Shown: piece by piece, positions 36,944 to 50,042 of the stretch
Layout of the letters: the number at the start of each line of letters is the position of its first letter
Position numbering within the stretch: position 1 is the first letter of the stretch
Source of the DNA: Chlamydoabsidia padenii
Taxonomy: Eukaryota; Mucoromycota; Mucoromycetes; Mucorales; Cunninghamellaceae
Assembly: GCA_025330725.1 (NCBI GenBank)
Contig: JAIWND010000016.1
Coordinates: 310,001 to 374,000 of the forward strand
Reading direction: 5' to 3'
DNA length: 64,000 nucleotides
The notes under the pieces: generated by a model
Seen by the model: the letters and a program-made list of their open reading frames with translations, nothing else
Told to the model about the DNA's origin: nothing
Database searches by the model: none
Made by a program: the position numbers and the translations under genes

Positions 36944-37741
36944 TATAGAAGGACAACACTTTACAGCATAGTACTAGTTTAGTTATTACCGTTATCCCAC
37001 ATCATTTATTAAAATAAATAAAGGATTGATCCATCATCATGTTGTATCTATTTGGCGTGTGTGTTTAGTTTGTATTGGGTGATGATGAACATGGGTGAAC
37101 AATGTGGGTTGCACAAAAAAAGACGGGTAGATCACATATTTATGCAACAAGTCAAATTTACAAGCATATTTTAAACATGCTTCTACTAAAAGAGGTATCT
37201 ATGATATATTTATGTACGTATATGGTTTGTATACCTTACAGGATATGCTTTGCTTGCATGTATGTATATGTTTTATTTGGTTTATTGTATTACTTTTTTT
37301 TTTTTTTCTTTACCCTCTACCATCACCCCGTGTTTTTTTTTTTTTTTTTTTTTAATTTTGAAGGCATATAACTGATAGTAGCATAGATTGGATTTCTAAC
37401 AGGTATAGATTATAACAGACCTATCTATTCTTGAAAGGAGATTACAAGTAATGTCAGGTTTTTTTCTGTTTTACAAATTATAAGGGGGAGGCAAGGGGAG
37501 AAAAAAAAGACCAATAAGTTTGGTTAGGGAGTTGCCTTTTGGCGACACAAGCTCTCTCCCCTTGGTTTCCCCCCTAACAAAAAAGCGGCACAAACGAGGG
37601 GGGATGTCGGCGTTTAAAATATAGAGAAGATAAAAATAATCTGGGGGGGGGAACGCATTTCTTTTTCTTCTCTTTCCTTTTCTTTCCACTTTTTTTTCTC
37701 TTTCTTTTACCTTGTATGTGTATATCTTTCTAATAATAATC
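36944..37741. other. Intergenic: HDAC 3' flank and kinase promoter
   Basis: AAAATAAATAAAG at 37010-37022 is a likely poly(A) signal for the HDAC gene. T runs lie at about 37291-37309 and 37334-37353. TCGGCGTTTAAAAT at 37607-37620 is a promoter-element variant ~125 bp upstream of the kinase ATG, followed by a C/T-rich tract. Confidence 0.5.
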
Positions 37742-39202
37742 ATGCCTTCGAAAACCCTTACTCAATTAAACCCTTCCTCTTTACTCAACACAACCATTGA
37801 TCATGGACGTATTCAACTGAAATCGATTCTTGGTGTGGGGGCTTATGGTATTGTGTATCTCGGTCAACATCTCCTAAACCAACGTCAATATGCTGTCAAG
37901 CTACTCACCAACACCAAAGTCAGTAAAAGTGAAATCGCCATCCATTCACACCTCAGTGACCATCCCAACATTTTGTCATTTGATAAAGTCGTCCAACACC
38001 AAGGCAGGACATTTATCTTGCTAGAATATGCTCCTCAGGGCGATCTGTTTGCTTCGATCACACATCCGACTCGTGGGCTGGTGGGGAACAATGAAGCGAT
38101 CAAGTATATCTTTTTACAAATCTTGGAGGCGGTAGATTATTGTCATCAACGCGGGGTGGCGCATCGTGATCTCAAGCCGGAAAATATCCTCATGTTTCCC
38201 AATTGGAAAGTCAAGTTGGCTGATTTTGGACTGGCGACCTGTCAATCGGTGTCAGCTGAATTTGGTTGTGGGTCCACTTTTTACTTCTCTCCAGGTAAAA
38301 TACAATTCATGCATACTGGCTTTTTTTTTTTTTTCTAGTCGGACTGACTTTTTTTTTTTTCTTTTGTACTCGTAGAATGCCAAAGTGGTATGATTCGAAA
38401 TCACCAACGCATTAAAGGATACAGTACTCAACAAAACGATATTTGGAGTCTTGGTGTCATCCTCATCAACTTTGCCACCGGACGAAATCCATGGAAGCAA
38501 GCCAACATGCAAGATCCTACTTTTGCTGCCTATGTACAAAAACCAAAACACTTTTTCAGGCGTATTCTACCTGGCATCTCGGATGAATTGGATCGTATAT
38601 TGGGCCGTATCTTTTGCTTGGATCCTGCATTGCGAATCTCTCTACCTGAATTGAAATTCCGAATATTGAAATGTCAATCCTTCACTCGACAGGCATCCTC
38701 CTCTCTTCCACCCACGCCAATAGAACAAGATACTATCGATCGATCTTATTGCATGACACCACCACCACCACCGGCGGGAATGAAATGGTCGGGATCAATG
38801 GCGGAAACCATGTTGGCTTATATTCAAGGCTACACTGATGAATCTCCTAAACAATCACTTACTCCTTGTCATCATCCTTCACCCATTATTACCACTGCCA
38901 TTAAAAGTAATCCAAAGCAATACCAATCACCCCTGGAACAGCCACAAGAAGGACGTACACATCACCATCATTATCAACAAGACTATTCGTTGATGCATCT
39001 GTCTCATTCAAATACAACAACATTGAATGCGCCTTGCGACTCCTTGTCATCAAGCTCCTCATTGTCCTCTTCTGAATACTCCTCGGCCCTGGCCACTCCA
39101 GATGGGTCCAATCCTCCACAATCAGTCTTATCCTCCATGAACTTTAGCAAGCACAGGCAACAAAATGGATTGGTCTTTGGTCATCTTACTCACTATGCTT
39201 AG
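37742..39202 (+). CDS. Ran1/Pat1-type Ser/Thr protein kinase
   Basis: Protein kinase of about 459 residues; exons 37742-38294 and 38376-39202. Kinase landmarks: GVGAYGIVYLG loop, AVKLL Lys, HRDLKPENIL catalytic loop, ADFGLA, and the activation segment ending CGSTFYFSPE with the Glu completed by the splice join, then the DIWSLGVILINFATGRNPW helix. The STFYFSPEC block and compact size are typical of the fungal Ran1/Pat1 (S. pombe meiosis-repressing kinase), Sks1/Vhs1 group; related members act in nutrient or developmental control. Residues ~310-459 are Ser/Pro/His-rich and unstructured. The in-frame codon at 37712 is TTG, so ATG 37742 is preferred. Confidence 0.9.
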
Positions 39203-40538
39203 TGTCCCTTTTACTTTAGTTTAGTTTAGTCTTTTTTGGGGAAAGGGAGTGTTTTTTAAAAAAAACATTCTCCTTTCCTCTCATTGTATACTTGTTTTTT
39301 TTATATATACCATACTTTATTCACATTCCCCCTTTTGCCTCAACCTTATCTTAAAAACTTACTTAATTACATCCAATAAAAGCTTTTTTTTTTACCCCTG
39401 AATACCAAAAAGAAAAAATGCGCATATATGTCGGAATTTAAATCTATCGACGGGGTTGGTTGATCTATTTTGAAAAAAACGGATCTTGATTAAAGAGGTG
39501 ACGTGTAGAGTATCTACATATCGGCGATCAGATGAACCGAATGGAGTGCCTCTAGTAAAGAAACATGAACAGGTAGATAGATAGGTAGCTCAATACATGC
39601 CTGAAATAAAATTGGATCTTTTTCATTTGACATCATACCTCGTTCATTCTCCTGTAACAAGCTGTATCATCCTATCATACTCAGAACTTTTTTTATCTTT
39701 ATGTTATTGCTTCTCAGTACATCATGACATACAGAAAATTCTCGCACTCACCCTTTACGTTCTCCTTTAGAAGGTGGGTTCCCTCGAATGGAACATTTAA
39801 TCAGTGCACCCCCAGTATACAACTTGGAGAAAAAGTGCTGCAACTATCACCTTCTTTTTTGAAAACACACAGTAGGGCCAAGGGACTTTTGTTCCGTTTC
39901 TCGTTCCTGATTTGGGACTGAAGCAAACCGCATGATTTTTTTCAAATACCGACCTCCTAAAAGGGATGATCAGTGCTCAACGCTTTGATTCATTCTACCA
40001 ATGCGGCTCATTGTAAAATGTTTGCTTGGGCAAACTCCGACATCCCCACCAAAGTAGGTAATGCAGTTGATTCGGCGATGGCTTATCTATGCGATCGAGG
40101 TTTTCATGCAGAACCCGGTTTTTATTTCGATTGTTCAGTGTGCTTTCAAGGCAAAGGAATCTATCATTACTCTTTACTACTACCATATTCAATGAATGAA
40201 TGAAAAGAGCAATTGTCGAAGAAAGCATAAAGATGCATCAAAGAAATGCATTTAAAGATGAAATCCATCTAATCAATGAAACAACAAAGGATGGCCTACA
40301 TTTAACAAACACATATATAGCCATTTAAGAGTTTCTCCTTTATATAAATCAATGTTTTGTTATACCCTGGCAAACAAAAAAGCCGATTTTTGTTTATTTT
40401 TTATTTTTTTTTTAAAAAAAAAGACAAGACAAATACTAAACTAAGATAAAGTGGGGTAAGATGTGGTATATCCTAAATGAGGTATGTGGGTGTGTGATAA
40501 TGATATATTAAAAGTATACGGGAGGGGAAACTATCCAG
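39203..40538. other. Intergenic, no gene seen
   Basis: About 1.34 kb between the convergent kinase and NTF2-like genes. CCAATAAAAGC near 39371 may be a poly(A) signal. TCGGAATTTAAAT near 39430 and TTCAAATACCG near 39940 resemble the recurrent element. Short open frames (39724-39921, 39973-40203) lack motifs and splice partners. Confidence 0.45.
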
Positions 40539-40592
40539 TTATTGATTCATCGGTGTTGATGATATATGTATATTTCCATTGGTTAGTGCGAC

Positions 40593-40632
<40 letters not shown>

Positions 40633-41449
40633 GATTTCCAGATGGACGCGTTTTCATGTGCCAGTCTTCTTGCCGCTTCATCGATTTCATGATCCCTATC
40701 CGTAAGCAATTGAGCAGTTTCATTGGCAGAATGAAGCATTTGACCAGAATAGACCAATAATTTGCCTGTCATGGTTCGAAGCACATAATCATACCATGTT
40801 GATAACAAGGGAATCGATTCCAATAATCCTATGGTGTATATATATATATATATATATATAATAGTGATGAGATAGATGTCAAGTTGCTTATATATGCTAT
40901 TACCTTCAATAGTCCAAGTTTCTTCATGACGATCGATTTTCCATAATCCACTTTTCACATCAGTTTCTCGGAAAAACAGGGTGGTGATCATGGGGACTTT
41001 TAATGTTATCCAAGGGAAGAGCCGCGGGTGTAGAATTTGAGTCATATAAACCACACATGTTTGTCCATCAAAACATACATTATTGATCTGTGGTTCGCTT
41101 TTATTTAATGCTTTCCACAATAAGAAGACACTAGATGCAATAAGAAGAAGGATTAGAATTCTAGGCAGTAAAAAGTATAACGACTTACTTTTTGATATTG
41201 TAGTTGCCCCGAAGACAAAGTATAGGAGAGATAAAGACAGCTTCTTGAAAGTAATATATATTGAGCATCTTTTGCCTTCGAGCATCGTCAAAGGAGAATA
41301 TATTGGACACAACATCTACATACACATTATCGTCAATAATAAAGAAAATAGGTTATGAGCCAAGACAAGGTATTCTTTTCTTCTCAAGACTTACTGTTAA
41401 TTAGTTCTTCACAACAATCACCATGTTTTGTTTCTTCTTCAAGATCCAT
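40539..41449 (-). CDS. Conserved hypothetical protein, NTF2/SnoaL-like
   Basis: About 232 residues; exons 41449-41395, 41315-41189, 41130-40904, 40828-40539, all in frame. The N-terminal two thirds have the helix-then-curved-sheet pattern of SnoaL/NTF2-like proteins: FSFDDARRQKMLNIYYFQEA, then strands with CFDGQTCVVYMTQILHP and TTLFFRETD, then GLWKIDRHEETWTIEG, which reads like the final strand pair. No catalytic residues are evident and no function can be given. A C-terminal helix (LLTDRDHEIDEAARRLAHE) is followed by a polySer run encoded by (CAT)n at about 40592-40630. Its start lies head-to-head with the CENP-L-like gene, 181 bp away. Confidence 0.7.
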
Positions 41450-41630
41450 TGGGAAGTTTGGTATTAATGACAAAAAGGAAAAAGAAAGGCAAAAGGCAAA
41501 TGGGGAACATTGAAAATCTGGCAATTGGACCGGGATTTGAAAAATAGGGGGCACGCGATCCCCATTTGAAAAATAGAGACAAAAATAAAAAGACGCCTCT
41601 CTTCCTTTTTTTTTTTTTTTTTTCAAAAAT
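41450..41630. promoter_or_regulatory. 181-bp bidirectional promoter
   Basis: It separates the NTF2-like gene (-) from the CENP-L-like gene (+). CCGGGATTTGAAAAAT at 41530-41545 lies 81 bp from one ATG and about 85 bp from the other. A T21 run sits just before the plus-strand ATG. Confidence 0.6.
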
Positions 41631-42792
41631 ATGGATTTGCCACGAGACGATGGTCTTGATCAACTTGGTAAGTTGAACAAAATAAGCAAAAACACATATA
41701 TACATAGTAAAACTGACTCTTGTGCTAATAGTCTAACATGCTTGATACTAGATGTTTTATTCGATCAAACGTTTACACTCTGGCGTGCGACCCCTTTGGT
41801 ATTCTTCAGAAGCAAGACTGTCCCTGATATGATGTATAGCTTAAAAACTCATTTAGCAGATACTCTTGGTATGGAATTGAACAAGATGAATACAATTAGT
41901 AGACCTGATATCAGTACGGTGTTGGATGCTAAACTTGAAGCAAAGAATGTAGAAGACTGGGATGCAGGTAAAATTAAAAAAGATAGACATGTATAACATT
42001 GACATTAATCATCACTCTCCTTCTTGAGGATATTAAAAAGTGGATAGATCAAGTCAAATATTGGAACTCGTTATATCCATTTGGCACAAGAATCGAGGAC
42101 AACCCAGCTTGTATAAAGTATACTTTTTACCTGCGACCTTGAACAGACCTGACGATGTGGTGGATGCCAAGGACTATCCGCTTCTTTTGGTCAAGATCAA
42201 TCAAAAGAAGGTTGCACAAACGGTGAAAAGATGGATTCAAAAGGAATTTGGATGTCATATCACAAATTTCCATGTATCTGGTAGTATCTTGACGGCTTTG
42301 GTGAATTGGTGGTCGGGCATTTTATTCAAGAATGGGATTGGAACTGACAACAAGAACAAGACATACTCCCTCGAACTATCTTATCACATCTCCTTCTCAA
42401 CAGACTTGACAAGTATAACCTTTAATATTACTTTGGATCAATTACAAAAGATGCAAAAATTGTAAGTTCTTCCTTTGATTTGATTTGTTTATTAACTTTT
42501 TTTTTATGATGATTACTAGAATACAAGACACTGATTTGACAATGATGGACCTTATAAAAGAACACGTTTATAAAACACTACGGATAAAGATGGACCATTG
42601 TATTCTCACCCGAGTTGGTACACCTATTGCTTATATATCTAATACTAGTCAAATGAAAGTAAGTAGAATTTACATCAGGCACATAGAATAATGACCAACT
42701 TCTTTTTATTATAGTTGTTGACAAATGGTCCTAGATCTCAGTATTTGGAGTTTCTCTCCGAACTGTGTGATTTGGCTGGCACTACCTTATAA
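41631..42792 (+). CDS. Possible kinetochore CENP-L/Fta1-like protein, with apparent frameshift
   Basis: Predicted ~294 residues. Exons 41631-41667, 41752-41967, 42048-42461, 42520-42658, 42715-42792. The early block LFDQTFTLWRATPLVFF and the later YPLLLVKINQKKV...NFHVSGSILTALVNWWSG loosely resemble CENP-L (Iml3/Fta1), a constitutive inner-kinetochore subunit; this is weak pattern similarity only. Exon 3 reads well as QVKYWNSLYPFGTRIEDNP..IKYTFYLRP, then hits TGA at 42140-42142. The continuation LNRPDDVVDAKDYP is in the -1 frame, so one T appears missing in CCTT at 42137-42140. Either an assembly error or a real break; a 29-nt intron from 42118 would also restore frame but is implausibly short. 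Exon 3 acceptor at 42046-42047 is chosen because the nearer one gives an immediate stop. Confidence 0.55.
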
Positions 42793-43378
42793 TCATTCCC
42801 ACCCCTCTCATTTTATATTCTTCTTTGTATAGTTATAGTATAGTCATTCTAAATAAATCAATAAATAAATTCATATATATAAGAATCAATCAAGAAAAAA
42901 AAAAAAAGGTAGGGATTTAGATACCCTTTTGACTCTGCCTTTTCTTCTTATCATAGTCATTATGTAACTTTACTCTTTTTTACTTTATGGACAGTTACGT
43001 AAAACGCCTTCCACCGGAATAAACCAAGTTAATCTTGACTCATGTCGATACAAATCCTTTTATTGATGGAAGACCTTCAGCTCTTTTATCATGCAGAATC
43101 GGGTTTTGCGATTAAAATCCCGACTTTGCTCAGGGGAAAAAGGTTTGGCGTAAATTTCTGGCCAGCTCGGGGGAGAAAGGTTGGGATTTGCAACTAATCA
43201 AGTCGCATGGTTAAACTAGGTGATATATGTATCCATAGAAAAATATGTGTTTTATTGTTGACAGTTTTTATTTTAAGATATTATACGGCTAAAGTAACTA
43301 TAGATTATAATGATAGGGGGGTCATGTCATGTATACAAACAAAGTATTATATAACTAATTAAATAGAATACCTATATT
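42793..43378. other. Convergent intergenic region
   Basis: AATAAATCAATAAATAAA near 42852-42870 is a likely poly(A) region. CATGCAGAATCGGGTTTTGCGATTAAAATCCCGAC at 43089-43123 is a two-sided copy of the recurrent element, here not at a promoter. No gene seen. Confidence 0.5.
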
Positions 43379-46300
43379 CTAGAGCGTTGATGGTTCATGG
43401 ATCATGGATTGTCGCCTCCATTCCATCTGTTTGGTGTATTCGTAGAGCAAGAGAGAGCCACTGACATGGACATTAAGAGATCGGATGACACCATACTGAG
43501 GGATTTCGATGGTATGATCTACTAATTGTAACAAGTCAGCTGGAATACCTTGTCGTTCCTTGCCCAGTAGTAAAACACACTTTTCAGGGAATTCATAGTC
43601 GTCCAACTTTTTACTATTTGTTGTCTGTTCCAATCCACACAGAGCGTAGCCTTGTTCCTTCTTTTGTCGTAAAAAGTCCGCCAGGTCAGGGGTTTGTACT
43701 TCAATGATAGGCATCCATTTCTAAAATATCATCAAGATAATCAGTATATATATATATATATATTAGTTGATTCAATTTAGATGATTTTATTACCTCTGAT
43801 GATACACTGATTGCTGTGAATGATGGATCGTCCTTGACCTACAATTATGACATTTTAGTTTTTTCCCTTACTTATTTTTTCAATATACCTTTAAATTATG
43901 CACCGCCAATTGTGATACATTAAATATTTCACATGTTCGACAAAGTCCTATAGGTTAACAATAATAATTAGTGAATGGCATTGTTAATCATCATCCCTTC
44001 TACTTACCAGCAAGGTTCGGTATACGATCTACTAGACTTGCAACGACAATAATATCATTCCTTCGGCGCTACATACAAGTCATATGATTAGAGAACAATC
44101 TTTTCATCCTTTCCTTTTCTTACCTTTTCTTTGACCAGAGCCTTTGTTAAATCAACATCAGTTTCTAGCATCATTTCCCAGGGAGTGATTTTCTTTTGAT
44201 AGGATCCAGACGAAAGGATTTCAGTACCACTATCACATTCTTCACCAAGTAATTCGGAAGAGTCAGCCGCAGAGTAGACAAAGACACGATCTGGATTTAC
44301 AAATGGACAATTGGATAGAGGTTTAGAATTGGCACGAATGAATGATTTCTATTTATATATGTATATATGAAAACTGGTTAATCGTATGGTATTTGTATTT
44401 CAATCTTGGACTTACCGAGCCAATACGTTCATTTTCGTGTACACCAAAGACATGAAGGTTTTCCCTGAAGATGTATTCAAGATTGTAATCGGCCACAGGA
44501 TCAAAAGTAGACATGTAGTATCGAGACTTTATCTTTTCTGACACCTTTACCCAGTCGCCATTTTGTTTTATAAAGGCAGCCATCACTGGAACATATGGGT
44601 TATTTTCAAGTCCCAGATCCAACCCACTATGACAAACATAGAAGACAAAAAAAATGGTGGTTAGTGAATATCAAATCAATCACCCACTTTTTTTTTTTTT
44701 TTTTTTTTTTAACTTCTTACCGTTCCTTATAAGCAGTCCAATTCCGTTCCCAAGAGCAAAAGGCATACAACCGAATGTTAAAGTTATTAGGAGTCATCCA
44801 TGGTGCTAAAAGAGGAAATATCTATATAGCAATAAAATAGTCAGATCTATATGTACATATAGCAAAGATCAAGTTATTTATTACCTTGTTGAAGTAGCCA
44901 GCCAATTCTTGTTGTGGTAGTTTTTCGCCCAAAAAGAATGTTACCGTTAAAACAGAGATTATAAAAGACGCTTTTGCATCAGCCTTTTCTAGTTGTTGAT
45001 AAACTAACGAGAGTTGTTCCGGGAATTGGAGTAATAAACGTACCATAGTCCACTAATTGAATAAAATGATGAGTTAGTTTGATGATGATAGTGATGATGA
45101 TGATTCTTAACTTACTTCCATATAAGATCGTACAGACATATTGGTTTCCTTTTGCATGAGACCAAGTATACGTTCTAGGTAATGTCTTGAAGTTTCTTTT
45201 TGTATAAATCTACTAATCAAGAGTATGCTGCACCATGATCGGATCTAATAAAACAAATGAGTTAGGCAAAATTCATCATTGTATATGTTATATTACCTTG
45301 AAACGATGTAGTGCCGTATTAGAAAATACTCCATCGTATAGTTCAGGTTTGTCATTGGATTCCACCATATGGTCCATTAAGCGGTCGGCGAATTCAATAT
45401 GTTGTTTGTTGGTATCATCGAGTCGTAAAAGCAAATCATTCATAAGCACCCGTGCATAATAATCATTTTGATTAAAATTCATTTCCGCTGTCCTATCAAA
45501 AGATGTTAAAAAAGTTAATAGACAGTTTTAGTATTTAGTTTTTCTACAACTTACCCTTCAGCTGCAGCAAGGACATGAGGGAATTGTAATTTGAGAGAGA
45601 TGGCGGCATCTAGTTTCTGATCATCACGATCCCTCATGGGACCAAATACCAATAAAGTTCCAAATTCCTTAACATAAGAGAGCATTGATTGATTGGATGC
45701 CGGAGTATATGTTGACCAAAACGCATGTAAGAGACCTGCACTTTCCCCGACTAGTAAAGATTTCCATTCACCAAATTCCATTATTGTGTGCAATGCCTTT
45801 TAGAGGAGGGAGGGATATTATTATTCTAGAGACGTGATAAACATATCATACTTACCTTTTTCAAAGGACCACCATCTTGATTCAAGTCGGTATTGGAAAG
45901 TAAACATGGCTGTAATACCAATTGTATCAGGGATTTCACCAGAGTAGAGAATGTTTTTGAGCTGTCAACATAATCTTTGAGTATAGAGAGAGTATAGTCC
46001 ACCAAAGTCATCACTGAATCAGCTTGCTTTTCCCAAGACATATCAAGAAGGACATTGATGCACTCCAAGATTGTCCCCGCACATATATCTGATGCACTTT
46101 CCAAATGATCCATTGCCAAGTTGTAGAGATTTTCAGGATCAAAGATATCCGCACCAGGTTCATGTCGGATAATCTAGGGTATAAAGTCATTAGTTTTCCT
46201 TGAAAGATGATGTTATATAATCTGTGTGATCATTACTTACCATTTTTCCGTAAGACACCATTCGTCCCAGACATTCCCATTTATATTTGATAAAAGTAGC

Positions 46301-49300
46301 CATAGTATCACCCCAAGATCTATATCGAACAAGGTCAGGGGTGCGTGTGATTGTGAGGTTGGAGAGAGTTGATACCATGACAGAGTTCATTTGCAGACCA
46401 ATCATATCCTGTTGATATCCCAGTTGATAAGATATTCCCAAAAGACGAAGATAGGTAAGTTTGCATAGTTGACTAGTCGACGTAAGATCTAATCATAAAG
46501 TAACAAAATGAGTAACAAAGTGGTAAGAGTACATTTTATTTTACCTTGATCTTTTGCACATAGCAGGTCGAATGAGCTAATAACATACTTTTTTAAAAGT
46601 TCGGGTTTTGATTCATGGCCAAGGTAAGAGTGAGAGGCAGACAAAATTCGTTGTATCACCGACAGCAATAATTCAACCAATAGTTCATCTGTAAGAGGGG
46701 GGGGGATAGATCAGTAAATGTACATGTCTTTATATTTTGTGCATGATTTTTGATTACCTGTCACGTTGAGTTTCTCTGCATTGATAAGTTGATCTTCGCA
46801 ACGAGTCAAGATGGTCACGCATAATGAGTCTTGACATGCCATAAAAGAAGTGATATCTATGTCAACGTCCATTATTAGTTGAGGTAGGTTTTTATGACAC
46901 TCTATTTGATTACCTGTGATTGGCCCGAAACATGATTCAATACTTGCCCAAAGTGAGTCCAAAAGCACAAGTAATCGATTGAATGTTGGCAGAGGACTAT
47001 TAACAGGGTCAATAATATTAGTTTCTTTTTTTCCACCCCGAGTTCCATGTTAAACCTTACCTCGTTTGATCCAAAAGCCTTTCAGTCATCCCAGTAAACA
47101 AAGTGCATATAGTCTTCATGTCAGGTGTTCCATTGTCATTACTTATCAGCAATAAAGAGGTCTTTGCCAATACGTTTGCTTGATTCCGAAGTATTTCCAC
47201 AGGAGCTTCTACAAACACAATAATCAATAATCGAAGGTGACGGTCATTGCTTTACCTTGAGACATTTCATCACAAACATATGTGTCCACCCTCTTCTTGA
47301 GGTTTCCTAGCATGTTTTCGAGGGCCTATTATCACACACACACACACAAAATAAAAATAGAAGTGTGAGTATTCAAACAAGGGGTAAAACTGCTATACAA
47401 TCTTACCTTTTCCTTTGTCACCTTTTGTTCAAACCAATGCTTGAGACTTTGGTATTCATCAGAGTTAGATGTTAAAGGATAATCAGTTATAAGAGACGAG
47501 GTTGTTCTAATTTATTTGTTAAAGAGAGATTTGTTAAAAAAAAAAAAAAAAAAAGAAGAGATCAAGTGTTTCAACTTACTTTGCGACGTCGGAGAATGAA
47601 ATAGTTGCAGGATCACCAAAACGTACCAAAGAGGCAATACCAAGTTTTCGTAAAAACTGTTTCCGGCTATTGATGCTACAAAATATCAAAAGAGTTAGTG
47701 TTCATCATTACCTTTAGTTAGGTTAGCTTACTTGAATTGTCGATGACGATCTACCAAATACCGTAGAGATTTCAATGCATCCCCATCCCAGCAAGGAGTA
47801 GAATCCGATTCAGCCAAGCTTTCCATAACATACAGGATCAGAACAGGACTTTTGACAACATGAGCCAAATGATGAATGAGTTGTCGGAGGAATTGTTTCT
47901 ATTAAAATATCACATAAAATGAGAATCTATGGAATATAGTTAACTTTTATATATATATATATTTATTTACCTTGTCATTTGTAGATCCAAAGTGTAGAAG
48001 AATACGTTTCATGAATCCCTTCAAATGTTCCCCAAATGGACTAACCAAAACCCCTTGATTTGATACCGAGAATATGGATGTATTATCGATGGATTTCATA
48101 AAGGCGCCAAAGAAGAATTCCGGTTGAGAAGCCAGTTGTTTCAATGTCTCTGGCGCTTGTCGAGCAAAAATATATTCCCAGATGGCAATTTGGACAGCGC
48201 GAGTTTCATTATTGAATCCACGACAGAGCAAGAGAGTCCACCAAGAGGGATCGAGGCATGATATGGATCCAATAAGAGTTTCGAATCGATCGAGTACTGG
48301 TTCCACCAAATGAATCACCGATTCATGCATAATGTCATACAACAAAAACCAATCTTCCCACAAACTGGCATAGTCATCCGATTTATTTGCTGACCATACG
48401 AAATACTTTGTCCAAGTCGCGTTGGTGGTGGATGTAGGGTGTTTTCGAGAAAAGTCGATCAATCGTTTCAGTATAAAAGAGGTATATTTGCGCGCCAAAG
48501 AATCATCACTACGTAATCCACTCTATTTATAGACATGATAATCGTATTTTTGTTTAGTTTGATCAGTGTAAGATGTATTATGCTATTTTATATTACCTGT
48601 AATATAACGAATAGATCTTCATTATATCGAAGATCTAAGGGTGGGACCGAGTTGTCCAAATCCAAACCAAAGTAAGTATCAAAGAACTTTGCAATCAATC
48701 CATACGATTCACCACGCAAGAGATTGGTAGCAGGGAGACCAAATACTTCTAGTGTTCGATTCCAGAGTATCTATTACAAAAAAAAAAAGATAACTTAGAT
48801 CCCATTACTTTTATTTAGATATGATTTGATTTACCTGACAAGTTGCTGTATATTTTGTTTCATCAACCACAGTGTGCTTCTTCCATGACAACAAAGTAGG
48901 GACAAAATCATTCATTAGTTTGGCGCGGATAGTTGAATTGGTACATGGTAACATTGCAATAGATATGATAAGCAGTAAATCCAGCCAGCAAGTCAATAAT
49001 CCAGTCTCATCCTGTTGTTGTTGATGTAGCGCCTCTTGTACGAAATATATCATAAAATCCAAACAGCATTCCAAATCGAGTAATCCCATGGCCGTAAAGT
49101 CAGATAATGTCATCTTCGTCCCCATTGTTGTGGTTGTTGTGTTGAATGATAATCCACTTATGCTGCTGTTATCGTCCCCGTACATGACACTACTGTTGTT
49201 ACTGGCCCCATCATCCATACCATCATTGTCGTCATCGTCTTGTTCTTCTTCTTCTACGTCTTCATCATCTTGTAGCATTGAGATCCTTGATTTATATCGT

Positions 49301-49860
49301 CGTTGGCATGATTGTTTGAGTTTGTTGACACTAGTGAGTATATCCTGCCATAAATCGTGTGCTGGTGTGTTCTTGACCATATCGGTGATGAATGGAATCG
49401 GTTTCAGATCAACAAAATCAGGTTCAATATCCATCACCAAAGCCAATTGTCCAACCAGAGTTCGTAAAAGACAATATCCGAATCCCAAAGGCGAGTCTTG
49501 TGTATTGTCTTCTTTATCGCCACAATAAGATGAGGTCAAAGACATTACTGTAAAATGAGCAGCTGTCTTTGATACCAAGGACACACTCTCTGTTGATACC
49601 ATTGAATCATGGGAAAGAGTAGACAATACAAGAGGTCGAAGGATGGTGTCCAGACAAGTGTCCGTTTCGCGACGGTGATCTGCTGTTTTGTCAAGATGAG
49701 TACAGAGTACCGTAAGCAAGATTTGAAGAGTACCAAACCGGTCTTTTTCGTCCACCGTGCTTCCAAATTGAGTGTAGAGTTGTTCAATGTATGATTTCAG
49801 TTGAGCAGGATCGACATTGTTGGATAGCAAGGATTGTAAAGGTGCCGATGCGAAATCCAT
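43379..49860 (-). CDS. trm3: tRNA (guanosine-18-2'-O)-methyltransferase, Trm3/TARBP1 type
   Basis: Very large protein, roughly 1680 residues in about two dozen exons. The first four are 49860-48835, 48770-48597, 48522-47971 and 47898-47732; the last is about 43733-43379. The C-terminal ~180 residues form a SpoU-class (SPOUT, trefoil-knot) methyltransferase: motif 1 RIPNLAGLCRTCEIF (split by an intron near 43.95-44.03 kb), motif 2 CVLLLGKERQGIP, motif 3 IEIPQYGVIRSLNVHVSGSLLLYEY. With a >1000-residue helical (HEAT-like) N-terminal part, this matches Trm3/TARBP1, which forms Gm18 in tRNA. The N-terminus has an acidic insertion (DDEDVEEEEQDDDDNDG). An in-frame GTG lies upstream, but ATG 49860 is the first ATG and starts 182 bp from the divergent kinesin. 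Confidence 0.9.
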
Positions 49861-50042
49861 GGGTTGTTCCACAATATCTAGTAAGTAAAAGTAAAAAGGA
49901 TTTGGGGAGAATGCACCCCCTCAAAAAGAAAAAGAAAAAAATGTCGGTATTTAAATTTTTAAATTCAATGGGAAGAGGGCGCTCAACTTTAATGACTTTG
50001 AACCTTTTTCTTTCGTGTATAGGTTTATTAAAAACACCCAAC
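49861..50042. promoter_or_regulatory. 182-bp bidirectional promoter
   Basis: It lies between the Trm3-like gene (-) and the kinesin (+). TCGGTATTTAAATTTTT at 49944-49960, a variant of the recurrent element, is 84 bp from one ATG and about 83 bp from the other. Confidence 0.6.

Noticed and set aside
39724..40203. Short ORFs between the kinase and NTF2-like genes
   Set aside because: No recognisable motif or splice context; length is expected by chance in this composition.
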